Both the position numbers and the translations under genes were made by a program. This document shows positions 29,287-38,502 of a stretch of DNA of 64,000 nucleotides, one piece after another. The stretch spans positions 42,595 through 106,594 of the forward strand of contig NZ_JARRAE010000012.1 of NCBI RefSeq assembly GCF_030376605.1, read 5' to 3'. Below the pieces are notes generated by a model. The model ran no database searches. It was not told where the DNA came from and saw nothing but the letters and a program-made list of their open reading frames with translations. Each line of letters starts with the position of its first letter. The first letter of the stretch is position 1. The stretch is from Pseudochrobactrum sp. sp1633. GTDB lineage: Bacteria; Pseudomonadota; Alphaproteobacteria; Rhizobiales; Rhizobiaceae.

Positions 29287-30095
29287 GATTTTGCCTCGTC
29301 ATCAGGATGCCCGATATCGACAAACCAGCCACCGAGACAACGGGTGGCAGGGGCATCAGGATCAGCCCGTTTGGTGCGGCCTTCCACAGCTGCGCGGTAG
29401 CTTTCCGTATGATCCTGCGGCTGATAGCCAAGGTGACCTGCCTTGCTGTTATCGACCGGCGACACACGGTTATCAGACATGCCGAAACTGATAGTAAAGC
29501 CGACACGCGGTGCGGTGATGGCCGCGGAGACCAGACGCACACAATCATCAAAAGACAACCACGACCACAACATGCGGCGGTCCGCCGGTTCCGGAAAAGA
29601 CGAGAAAATGCGCAGGGCAACTGTTTCGATACCGAATTTATCCCAGTAGAGCCGTCCCAGATCTTCGACAAAACATTTGGACAGCCCGTAGAGACTATCA
29701 GGACGATGCGGGGCATCAGTGTTGATATGGGTTTCTAGTTCGTGATAGCCGATAGCATGGACTGAAGAGGCATAAATCACGCGTTTGACGCCGTTTTTGC
29801 GGGCGGCTTCATAAATATTATAGCTGCCCTGAATATTCGAGCGCAAAACTTTGTCCCATGTCGTCTCCAGCGGTTCACCGCCGAAATGCAGGATAACATC
29901 AACGCCCTCTGCCAGCTTCATGATTGCATCGGCATCATCCAGATCGCAGATCACGGCCTCTTCATTGGGCTGCAGATCGGATATAGCAACGCGGTCGCTG
30001 AGGCGTAATTTGCGCGCCAGCGGTGCCAGACCGCGCCGCAGTTCTGTGCCGAGCCTTCCGGCAGCGCCGGTAATCAGGATTGTATCAAAGTCCAT
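29283..30095 (-). CDS. NAD-dependent SDR, uronate dehydrogenase-like
   Basis: 270 residues. Extended SDR with ILITGAAGRLGTELRRGL, a short length matching uronate dehydrogenases (about 265 residues), and the shared block RPDSLYGLSKCFVEDLGRLY (YxxxK as YGLSK). PEPADRRMLWSWLSFDD is another family-like segment. Uronate dehydrogenase oxidises hexuronates to aldarolactones; a sugar-acid substrate is unexpected next to hydantoinase genes, so the real substrate may differ. Confidence 0.8.
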   Translation of the reverse strand: MDFDTILITGAAGRLGTELRRGLAPLARKLRLSDRVAISDLQPNEEAVICDLDDADAIMKLAEGVDVILHFGGEPLETTWDKVLRSNIQGSYNIYEAARKNGVKRVIYASSVHAIGYHELETHINTDAPHRPDSLYGLSKCFVEDLGRLYWDKFGIETVALRIFSSFPEPADRRMLWSWLSFDDCVRLVSAAITAPRVGFTISFGMSDNRVSPVDNSKAGHLGYQPQDHTESYRAAVEGRTKRADPDAPATRCLGGWFVDIGHPDDEAKS

Positions 30096-30155
30096 GTTTT
30101 TGTACCTTTGAAGATGTGTGAGAACGGGCTGCCGGATGAGATGCTACACAGGTCA

Positions 30156-31772
30156 TTATTTACCCTCCGTGACATAGCCCTGAAGTCTGTCCTGCTCTTT
30201 TGCCTGTGCGCAGCGCTGTGCCGGATTGCCATATCCGCCGCCACCGGGCAGGTTCAGCACCAGCCTTTTGCCCGCAGGTACATGCTGCCAGCCTTTAGAG
30301 CGCATTGTCGTGCCGTCGTCGAGCTTAACCGTGCCTGCTGTTCCGTTTTTACCGCCATTGCGGCCGCGCGGCGCCTGCGTAACGCGGTCAAACATCGCCG
30401 AGAAATCAAACTCATGATTATCCGCTGCACCGATTTCGATGACCTGTCCCAGACCACCGCGGAACTCACCATCCCCACCGGAATCCGGCCGCAATTCCTT
30501 ACGCCAGATAATCACAGGACCGGTATGTTCGGTGGCTTCAATCGGCATCGTGTGCACGCCGGACGGGAAGGCCGTGGCTGATAATCCGTCGAGGGCAGGG
30601 CGCGCACCCATACCTCCGGAATTGAACATCAGCACTTCGGCATTGCGTCCGCTTTGCCCGTTCACAGGGCGCACGGAAATATGGATGTTCCACAAAGCGC
30701 CTGCCCCTTCAGCCATAATCTGACCCGGCAAAGCCTGTGCCAGCGCACCGAATACCAGATCGGGCACCATATGACCGATAACGTGGCGCAGACTAACCGG
30801 AGCCGGACGTTGCGCATTGAGAATATTGGTCTCGGATGACACGGTGAAGAAAGCCAGCGAGGCGGCATTGTTCGGAATTTCCGGTGCCAGCACGCATTTC
30901 AGCGCATAGGATGCATAGGCCTTGGTATAGATGATCGGAACATTGATGCCCCAGCGGCTCATCGGATCGCTGCCGGTGAAATCAACATTCACCAGACCGT
31001 CTTTCATATCCACTACGGCTGCGAGGCGGATCGGCGCATCATAGCCGTCAGTCATCAGTTCGCTTGACCATGAGCCTTCCGGAAACTGCGCATGACGTTC
31101 GCGCATGGCATTGGTGGTGCGCGAGAAGATGAACTCCGACAGATTGTCGAGCGATGTCAGGCCGATCTCACGCATCATATCAACAAGACGGCGATGACCA
31201 ACCTCGTTACAGGCTGAGAGTGAGTAGAAATCGCCGACGACCTGATGTGGCTCACGCACATTGGCACGCAGAATGCGGATCAGGTCTTTATTGACCACAC
31301 CGCGTTCGGCAAATTTCATGATCGGAATCTGAATACCTTCTTCATAGACGGATTTACCATCTGCGCCGAAGCCACGGCCGCCGACATCGACCACATGGGC
31401 GGTACAGGCGAAGAATGCGACCAGTTCGCCATTGAGGAAGGACGGCGAAACCATTGTGATATCATGGAGATGGCCGGTACCTTTCCACGGATCATTGGTG
31501 ACATAGGTATCACCCTCGAACATCTCTTCGCGGGGAATTTCCTTGATAAATTCCAGTACCGCTTCGGCCATAGTATTCACATGGCCCGGTGTGCCGGTCA
31601 CGGCCTGCGCCAGCATTTGCCCCTGCGGATCAAAGACACCGGCAGAAAGATCACCCGCCTCACGCACTGAGGTAGAAAAGGCGGTGCGCAGCAAAGTCAG
31701 CGCCTGTTCTTCCACCACGGAAATCAGGCGGTTCCACATGACCTGCATGCGGATTTCATCCAGTTCGCTCAT
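30156..31772 (-). CDS. hyuB: Hydantoinase B / oxoprolinase family, B subunit
   Basis: 538 residues. Family start LDEIRMQVMWNRLISVVEEQ and the block YVTNDPWKGTGHLHDITMVSP. Partner of HyuA in ATP-dependent hydrolysis of cyclic amides (N-methylhydantoin, 5-oxoproline, caprolactam-like rings). The start overlaps the hyuA stop by 4 nt, and 60 nt separate it from the SDR gene. Confidence 0.92.
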   Translation of the reverse strand: MSELDEIRMQVMWNRLISVVEEQALTLLRTAFSTSVREAGDLSAGVFDPQGQMLAQAVTGTPGHVNTMAEAVLEFIKEIPREEMFEGDTYVTNDPWKGTGHLHDITMVSPSFLNGELVAFFACTAHVVDVGGRGFGADGKSVYEEGIQIPIMKFAERGVVNKDLIRILRANVREPHQVVGDFYSLSACNEVGHRRLVDMMREIGLTSLDNLSEFIFSRTTNAMRERHAQFPEGSWSSELMTDGYDAPIRLAAVVDMKDGLVNVDFTGSDPMSRWGINVPIIYTKAYASYALKCVLAPEIPNNAASLAFFTVSSETNILNAQRPAPVSLRHVIGHMVPDLVFGALAQALPGQIMAEGAGALWNIHISVRPVNGQSGRNAEVLMFNSGGMGARPALDGLSATAFPSGVHTMPIEATEHTGPVIIWRKELRPDSGGDGEFRGGLGQVIEIGAADNHEFDFSAMFDRVTQAPRGRNGGKNGTAGTVKLDDGTTMRSKGWQHVPAGKRLVLNLPGGGGYGNPAQRCAQAKEQDRLQGYVTEGK

Positions 31773-33853
31773 GCGGATTTTCCTTTTTTCACCAGCAGAA
31801 TTGTGCCGTCATGCTGTATAACCGCATCAAAAGGTGCGGTCACAATGGTGGAGGTTTCGCGCTCGGTAATGATCGCAGGGCCGGTTATGCGGTCGCCCGC
31901 TTGCAATGCTGCGCGGTCAAAAATACCGGTCGACAGCATCGCGCCGTTGCTTGGATCAAACACATCGCGTTGCTGCGATGGTGCAATCACACGCTCGCCA
32001 TAGCTGACAGTGCCGCTTTGGGTGAAGTTCTGTTTGACTTCTACTTTCACCGACCATGTTACGATTTCAATCTCCGCACCTTCAATCGGGCGACCAAAGA
32101 AACGGGCATAATTTTCAATAAAGCGGTCGCGGAGGGTCGCCAGTGCCTGATCATTAAACGGTGGCTGCAGTGCAGTAACCGGAATTTCCCAGCCCTGACC
32201 CGCATAGCGCATGAAAGCGGTGACTTCACGCTCCAGCGGTGCATCAGTGCCGCTGCGCACAAAGCTTTCCGCGGCTGCACTGAGTTCTGCCAGCGTGGCA
32301 TTGACTGCATCAAGATTGATGCCGGATAATTTGGCTAGATGTGAAACCAGAGCCTCATAGCCGAACGGTGCTTTGAGGAAGCCGATAGCGGAACCGACTC
32401 CTGCGCCCTGCGGGATCAGGCATTGCTCAACGCCGAGCTTTTCACACAGGCGCGCGGCATGCAAAGGTGCGGCACCGCCAAAGGCGATCATAATATTATC
32501 GGAGATGTTTTTGCCGTTCTCCACCGCATGAACGCGGGCGGCATTGGCCATATTCTCATCGACCACTTCACAAATGCCGAAAGCAGCGGAAAGCGGTTTG
32601 AGATTGAGCTTGGAGCCGACTTCTTTGTCGATGGCACTTTCGGCATTCTGCACCGACAGCTTAATCGCGCCACCGGCGAAATTATCGGCATCGAGCTTGC
32701 CCAGCATCAGATCGGCATCGGTGATCGCAGGACGCTCACCGCCACGCTGATAGCAGGCAGGGCCGGGTTCAGAAGCCGCACTTTCAGGACCGGTCTGGAT
32801 GCGTCCCATCGAGTCCACCCAAGCGATAGATCCGCCGCCTGCACCGATTTCGATCATCTCGATCACCGGAATGGAGATCGGCATGCCGGAACCTTTGCTG
32901 AAGCGATAGGTACGGGCAACTTCAAAGGTACGCGCGGTTTTCGGGACGAAATTTTCGATCAGACAAATCTTGGCTGTGGTGCCGCCCATATCATAGGAAA
33001 CAACATTCTCAAGACCAAAGCGGCGGGCAATAGCGGCAGCAAAGATCGCGCCGCCCGCAGGGCCGGATTCCACCAGACGGACTGGGAATTCAGACGCTGT
33101 ATCAACGGAAATCAGGCTGCCGCCGGAGTGGATCATGAAAACAGGGCAGTTTGCGCCCATTTCTTTGAGACGCACTTGCAGACGTGCCAGATAATCCGCC
33201 ATTTGCGGGCGCACATAGGCATTGGCGCAGACGGTGTTGAAGCGTTCGAATTCACGCATTTGCGGCGAGACTTCTGCCGAAATAGAAATGGGGATTGAGA
33301 GCTTGCGCTGCAAAATAGCACGGGCACGGCGTTCATGCTCCGGATTCATATAGGAGTGAATAAAGCCGATGGCCACCGCACCGAAACCACCTTCTGAAAT
33401 CGCATCGGCGATTTCTTCCAGCTTTGCCTCATCCAGCGGCTGCAATTCCTGCCCCTGCGCATTCATGCGGCCTTTCACGGTGAAGCGATGTTCACGCACA
33501 ACCAGAGGCGAGGGCAATTTCAGATTGAGATCATATTGCTCGAAACGGTTTTCACTGCGCATTTCGATCACATCACGATAGCCTTCGGTGGTCACAAAAG
33601 CTGTCTTGGCACCGCGCCGCTCAATCAGCGCATTGGTGGCCAGTGTGGTGCCGTGAATAACAATATCGAGCTCGGCAGGGCTGATGCCAGCCTGTTCCGT
33701 GACAATATGGATGCCGTCGAGAATGGCCTGCTCCGGTGCGGTATAATTGGTCAGCACTTTGGTGGAATAGAGTGTACCGCGCATATCCAGTGCAATATCG
33801 GTGAATGTGCCGCCGATATCTGCACCAAGCCGGATGTCGTTTCGGGATGTCAT
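31769..33853 (-). CDS. hyuA: Hydantoinase A / oxoprolinase family, A subunit
   Basis: 694 residues from the ATG at 33853 (MTSRNDIRLGADIGGTFTD; GAAGGAAA upstream). The longer frame from 33961 is non-family sequence. N-terminal DIGGTFTDIALD phosphate-binding loop of the acetate-kinase/HSP70 fold, SYDMGGTTAKICLIE second phosphate loop, MIEIGAGGGSIAWVDSMG. It phosphorylates or activates the cyclic amide using ATP. First gene of an operon hyuA-hyuB-SDR-DAO-(LysR). Confidence 0.92.
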   Translation of the reverse strand: MTSRNDIRLGADIGGTFTDIALDMRGTLYSTKVLTNYTAPEQAILDGIHIVTEQAGISPAELDIVIHGTTLATNALIERRGAKTAFVTTEGYRDVIEMRSENRFEQYDLNLKLPSPLVVREHRFTVKGRMNAQGQELQPLDEAKLEEIADAISEGGFGAVAIGFIHSYMNPEHERRARAILQRKLSIPISISAEVSPQMREFERFNTVCANAYVRPQMADYLARLQVRLKEMGANCPVFMIHSGGSLISVDTASEFPVRLVESGPAGGAIFAAAIARRFGLENVVSYDMGGTTAKICLIENFVPKTARTFEVARTYRFSKGSGMPISIPVIEMIEIGAGGGSIAWVDSMGRIQTGPESAASEPGPACYQRGGERPAITDADLMLGKLDADNFAGGAIKLSVQNAESAIDKEVGSKLNLKPLSAAFGICEVVDENMANAARVHAVENGKNISDNIMIAFGGAAPLHAARLCEKLGVEQCLIPQGAGVGSAIGFLKAPFGYEALVSHLAKLSGINLDAVNATLAELSAAAESFVRSGTDAPLEREVTAFMRYAGQGWEIPVTALQPPFNDQALATLRDRFIENYARFFGRPIEGAEIEIVTWSVKVEVKQNFTQSGTVSYGERVIAPSQQRDVFDPSNGAMLSTGIFDRAALQAGDRITGPAIITERETSTIVTAPFDAVIQHDGTILLVKKGKSA

Positions 33854-34110
33854 GCCATTTCCTTCGCTGTGTCCGGCGCATCTCCGGCTTATCTCTGGCG
33901 GGGTGCATGCTTGCGGCGGAATTATCAGAGCAAGCATTGCGGCTGCCGGATATAAATGCATGTTGGCGCGTCATCAGAAATCAAGAAAAGACACTAAATG
34001 ACAAGATTTACTTGTTAGTCGCTTGGGCGTGGCCAGCTGGTTCTGTCATGCCTCTGACATGAGCGCGTCTTATGAGCCTGAAACGCTGGGCATGGCTGCT
34101 AAACCATGCA

Positions 34111-34126
34111 AAACCCTGTAGGGTTT
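34111..34126. promoter_or_regulatory. Inverted repeat upstream of chrA
   Basis: AAACCCTGTAGGGTTT: two 7-bp arms with a 2-bp centre, ending 26 nt before the chrA start. A further 6-bp inverted repeat GCATGG/CCATGC sits at 34090-34109. Position and form suit an operator for a dimeric repressor; the regulator is not identifiable. The rest of the 299-nt divergent interval 33854-34152 shows nothing else I recognise. Confidence 0.45.
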
Positions 34127-34152
34127 GAAGGCAATGTCTTGGTTGGGGAAGC

Positions 34153-35379
34153 ATGAACGCAAGCGATAAATCCGGCACTGGCACAGAAACGGCAAGAGGG
34201 TCCTGCGGCGAAGTTTTCCTTGCTTTTCTCAAGCTCGGTCTCACCTCATTCGGGGGGCCGATCGCCCATCTCGGCTATTACAGAGATGAGCTGGTGGTGC
34301 GGCGGAAATGGATTGATGAGGCCGGTTATGCCGATCTTGTTGCGCTCTGCCAGTTTTTGCCGGGGCCGGCATCCAGTCAGGTTGCCTTTGCGCTGGGTGT
34401 GTTGCGGGGCAATGGCTTGCTTGGTGGTCTGGCGGCATCCCTCGCTTTTACACTGCCTTCAGCTCTCGTGCTTGTGGCGCTGGGGCTGAGTGCCACGGCA
34501 TTGACAGGACCCTATGCGGAAGGCTTGCTGCACGGGCTGAAACTGGTTGCAGTGGCTATTGTTGCGCAGGCTGTCTGGGGCATGGCAAAGAGCCTCACGC
34601 CGGATAAGCCCCGCGCGGCGATTGCGCTGATGGCTGTTGGTGTTGTGGTGTTTGCCACTGGTGCATCCGGCCAGATTGCTGCAATCGGCGGCGGTGCCAT
34701 CATCGGGTTGTGGCTCTGCCGCAGCAACGGCGCGCCCGTGACCGGTCATCTGAATTTTCCGGTTTCACGCAGAGGCGGCATGATTGCCCTGTTTATTTTT
34801 GCCGCTTTGTTTGTGATCCTGCCGGTGCTGGCCGCAACAACCGGCGCCCAGTCTGTGGCAGTGTTTGATGCCTTTTACCGTGCGGGTGCCCTTGTATTCG
34901 GGGGCGGGCATGTGGTTCTGCCCCTGTTGCAGGCTGAAGTTGTGACACCGGAATGGGTGAGCCGCGAGGCTTTTCTTGCCGGCTACGGTCTGGCGCAGGC
35001 AGTTCCGGGGCCGCTTTTTACTTTTGCAGCCTATCTCGGTGCGGTGATGCAGCCGGAGCCGAATGGTCTGAGCGGAGCCATAATCGCGCTGACGGGCATA
35101 TTCCTGCCCGGCTTGTTGCTGGTCTATGGCATGCTGCCCTTCTGGGACAGGCTGCGTCTGCGACCGGCGGCGCAAGCGGCCATGCGCGGAGCAAATGCTG
35201 CAGTTGTCGGTATTCTTGGCGCGGCGCTTTATGATCCGGTCTGGACAGGCGCTGTCTTCTCATCACGGGACTTTGCGCTGGCGCTGGCCGGTTTTCTGCT
35301 GCTCACCCTTTGGAAAGTACAGCCGTGGATTGTTGTTGCCTTGCTTGCGCTGATCAGTATGGGACTGGCTGCTTTCTGA
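34153..35379 (+). CDS. chrA: Chromate transporter ChrA
   Basis: 408 residues, two homologous CHR domains (about residues 15-185 and 205-405). First domain: LGLTSFGGPIAHLGYYRDE, then LCQFLPGPASSQVAFALG; second: AGALVFGGGHVVLPLLQAEV, then LAQAVPGPLFTFAAYLGA. The PGP motifs and FGGP/FGGGH motifs are the family hallmarks. Exports chromate, by family knowledge. ATG with GGGGAAG just upstream. No chrB gene is adjacent. Confidence 0.92.
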   Translation: MNASDKSGTGTETARGSCGEVFLAFLKLGLTSFGGPIAHLGYYRDELVVRRKWIDEAGYADLVALCQFLPGPASSQVAFALGVLRGNGLLGGLAASLAFTLPSALVLVALGLSATALTGPYAEGLLHGLKLVAVAIVAQAVWGMAKSLTPDKPRAAIALMAVGVVVFATGASGQIAAIGGGAIIGLWLCRSNGAPVTGHLNFPVSRRGGMIALFIFAALFVILPVLAATTGAQSVAVFDAFYRAGALVFGGGHVVLPLLQAEVVTPEWVSREAFLAGYGLAQAVPGPLFTFAAYLGAVMQPEPNGLSGAIIALTGIFLPGLLLVYGMLPFWDRLRLRPAAQAAMRGANAAVVGILGAALYDPVWTGAVFSSRDFALALAGFLLLTLWKVQPWIVVALLALISMGLAAF

Positions 35380-35423
35380 GACATGCAGCACGCGTGTCGC
35401 ATGGGCGCAATTTTATTTAACAA

Positions 35424-35461
35424 AAAAGCCTCACATCCGAAGTGCCGGATATCAGGCTTTT
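35424..35461. terminator. Bidirectional terminator between chrA and the autotransporter gene
   Basis: Outer stem AAAAGCCT / AGGCTTTT (35424-35431 with 35454-35461) enclosing a second stem ATCCG / CGGAT. A/T tracts on both sides allow termination of both converging genes. Confidence 0.75.
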
Positions 35462-35487
35462 ATATCGTTATAAGCTGTGCAGCTGGA

Positions 35488-37735
35488 CTACCACTTCATT
35501 TTGAATCCGACAGTACCTTTGACAATATAGCTGTCTGCAAAATGATTGAGTGATGTATTGACCGAACCTTCGCCATAAACAGCATAGGCATTGTCGCCCC
35601 ATGCATAGGTACCACCGGCACCAAGACCTGCCCATGTTCTGTCTTCATCATTGGCCAGTTTCACGTCCGCAACATTGATTTTGCTGCTGCCGGAGAGCTC
35701 CTGATAAAGATTGGCAATGCCGTAAAGCTGAGTGTTAACCGTGCGTCCGTCATCACCCTTCCAGTCGCTGCGATAATTGGCAGCAAGGCCGAGACGCGCT
35801 GTCAGGCTGTCGCCGTCATTCTTATCGACTTGTGTGCCATAGCTGTCGCTGAAGCTGTTGAAATCGAGCGAAGACCACATCAGCTGTGCCTGTGGTGTCA
35901 GCGACCAGTTGTCATTGACGGCAAAGTTCTGTCCGGATTCAATGCTCAACGCATAGCCGAAGGCATTGTGACCGTTGGTAAGGCTGTTCGCATTGTCAAT
36001 TTTCAGATCACTGTCATACCAGTTGGCCTGTGCCTGACCGTCAACGTAGAAACCGTTGCTGCCATACCATGTGAGCGTGCTGCCCAGACCCCAGCTCTGT
36101 GTTTTGATCGTACCGTCACCGGCAAAAGCTGAGACATTGCTCTGCGCATTGCCATATTGACCGGTGATGCCGCCGATCAGCCTGCCATTGTCATTTTCAT
36201 AGAACTGGCCATCAGCGCCGCTTTGCATAACATATGTATTGATATCCTGTTGCAGGCGGCCGGATGAGCTATTGTTGCGAAGATCGCTATGGGCGCCTTC
36301 AATGCGACCCCAGATAGCGCGGTTTTCACCGCTGCTTTGGCCCGCGGTTGAAGCAGGTGTGCCATCCTGATAGCGCTCGCCGACACGCTGCTGCAAAGTA
36401 GGCAGCTTGTTCAGCGATTGCAAAGTGCTCATATAGCCCTGATAAACCGGCACGGCTGCACTGTAGCGCGGGGTGGTTTCATTGCCATCACCATTACCAT
36501 TGCCGCCATCGACAGGGTCGGTTTTGTAAACTTCGCTGACCAGATACCAGTCGCCATCGGCGGGGTCGGATTTGGCATTTTTGAGCAGTTCATAGGCATA
36601 GGCGCCACCAATGACGACCTTCTTGCCGTCTTTGGAGGTATAATCGCTGACAAGCGAGAAAGTACCGTCGGACTGGCCGCCGACTTCAATAATCTTGATG
36701 CCGTTGACTGTCTGCCCGCCAAGACCGTTACGGTTCAATACTTTCACATCAGTATCACCGGAACTGTTGCCGGTAATGACCAGCTTGTCGGTCGCCGATG
36801 TATCATCGCCAAGCACGGTTTCGATCTCGAGCACGCCGCCTTTGCCGGTATAATCACCGTCGATTGTCAATGTGCCGAGGGATGCATTGCCAGCTGCAAT
36901 CACACCGCCTTTGGACAGAACGGTATCACCGATTGTGCCGATACCCTGCAAGCGCCCGCCGGAAACATCCATCGTGCCGCCGAGACGATGATCAACCTCA
37001 AGAATGCCGGATTGAACGAGTGTCTGACCGGTGAAACCTGTCTGATCTGTTGTCAGTGTGGTTTTGCCGGAGCCGATCTGGCTGAGCGTGCCTTTGCCTT
37101 CCAGCGCCGTGCCGAAGTCATAGTTGTTTTCAATGTGATTGAAATTGAGTGCGCCATTACCGGCGCCGAACTTGATGCTGCCAGCTTCAATTGTACCTGC
37201 ACGCGTTGCCGCCTGACCTGTAGCGCCACCGATATTGATGACACCTTCGCTGTCTGCAGTTGTGGCAATATCAATGGTACCGGCGCCGCCAGCAGCAATG
37301 ACAGCGCCACCATTATTGATGGTGAGTGTGCCTTTTTTGACGACGTTGCCGGTGCCGCCGCCAAGAACAAAACCATTGACCCGATTGTCTGTTGTAATCA
37401 ACTGCGAACCGACACCTGAAACCATGACATCAGCAACAGCGTCTTCTGTAATACGTGTGTCAAAAAAGCCCGCACGCATGCTGCCTGCCTGCACGACACC
37501 GCCATTGAGAATATTCAGGGAGCCGCGAAGCAAAATGAACGGGTAGGTAACATCCCAGCGCGAGCCGGCATCGGATACAAAAATGTCGGCAGAGCCTCCG
37601 CGATCAAATTGTCCTTTACCGTCAGCGGAATCATATGGAGCTATAACGCCAATCTGTGCGGCGCTACCTAAAATTTGTCCGCCGTTGCGTATATTTATTA
37701 CGGCATTGCCTTGATTGACACGTACAGGGCCTTCT
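35488..37735 (-). pseudogene. Autotransporter, N-terminus cut off at the phage junction
   Basis: C-terminal ~750 residues of a type V autotransporter. The frame is open from the stop at 35488 up to the junction; the apparent start at 37533 is an internal TTG. Upstream of it the translation is still good passenger sequence, for example GNAVINIRNGGQILGSAAQI and DRGGSADIFVSDAGSRWDV. A PATR-type repeat (GSGKTTLTTDQTGFTGQTLV, GILEVDHRLGG) is followed by a ~280-residue beta-barrel ending GTVGFKMKW with the terminal aromatic needed by the Bam machinery. The signal peptide and N-terminal passenger are missing because the sequence switches to phage at about 37,735. Confidence 0.88.
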
Positions 37736-37743
37736 AACAGGCT

Positions 37744-38502
37744 ATGGATTATAAGCGAGCGCAGATCGCAGCGTTGCAGGCTAAAGCAGCAGGGGAAGGC
37801 AAGGCTACTGAGTATGACTTGAATCCTATCTGGGGGCAGGACGAAAAAGGCAATTCGGTCTTAGGTGTTCTCGGCAAAGATGGTTCATTTAAAAAAGTCG
37901 ATACTGGCCAGTTTGATATTTCGTCCGGCACAGAACAGATCGACCTTGGCGACAGCTTTGCCATTAAAGACAAGCGTTCAGGTCAGATTATCGGTTCGGT
38001 TCCGAAAAACCTTGCAAATGCCGAGCGGGAAAAAGTTGTCGGCAAGGCTCAAGGCGAGGCTGTCGCTTCACTTCCTGCCGATTTGGCTAAGAGTGAGCAA
38101 ACGGTAGGGCAGATTGATCAGTTGCTCTCCCACGATGGCTTATCTGCAATTGTGGGGCCTGCTGACCAATACCGTCCATCATGGACGATGGGATCAAGTG
38201 GCCGTGACGCGTTGGCGCGCCTCAAACAGCTTCAAGGCGGCGCATTTCTTCAGGCATTTGGGATGCTCAAAGGCGGCGGTCAAATTACTGAAATTGAAGG
38301 AGCGAAAGCAGAAGCTGCAATGGCGCGTATGGAGCGCTCGCTGAGTGAGGATGACTTTAAAACTGCTCTGAAGGATTTTCGAAGCGCAGTCTCAGATGGC
38401 ATGCAAAAATTAAAACAGAAAGCTGGCGGTAACAACGCGCAATCAGGAAGTGCGCAATCTAAAAGACTTCGATTTGATCCACAGAGTGGAGGATTCAAAT
38501 AA
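37744..38502 (+). pseudogene. Phage internal virion protein, N-terminally truncated
   Basis: 252 codons remain. The end resembles the C-terminal part of a phage structural/ejection protein: LKQLQGGAFLQAFGMLKGGG then QITEIEGAKAEAAMARMERS. The first residues (YKRAQIAALQAKAAG) look internal, no ribosome site precedes the ATG, and an in-frame TAA lies only 9 nt upstream inside the junction. I conclude the gene lost its 5' part. Its TAA shares one base with the ATG of the next gene, so the two were an operon in the parental phage. Confidence 0.7.

Noticed and set aside
36418..37419. 333-codon plus-strand frame opposite the autotransporter
   Set aside because: Antisense to the repetitive Gly/Thr-rich passenger; its Cys- and Ile-rich sequence matches no protein pattern and the minus strand clearly codes for an autotransporter.
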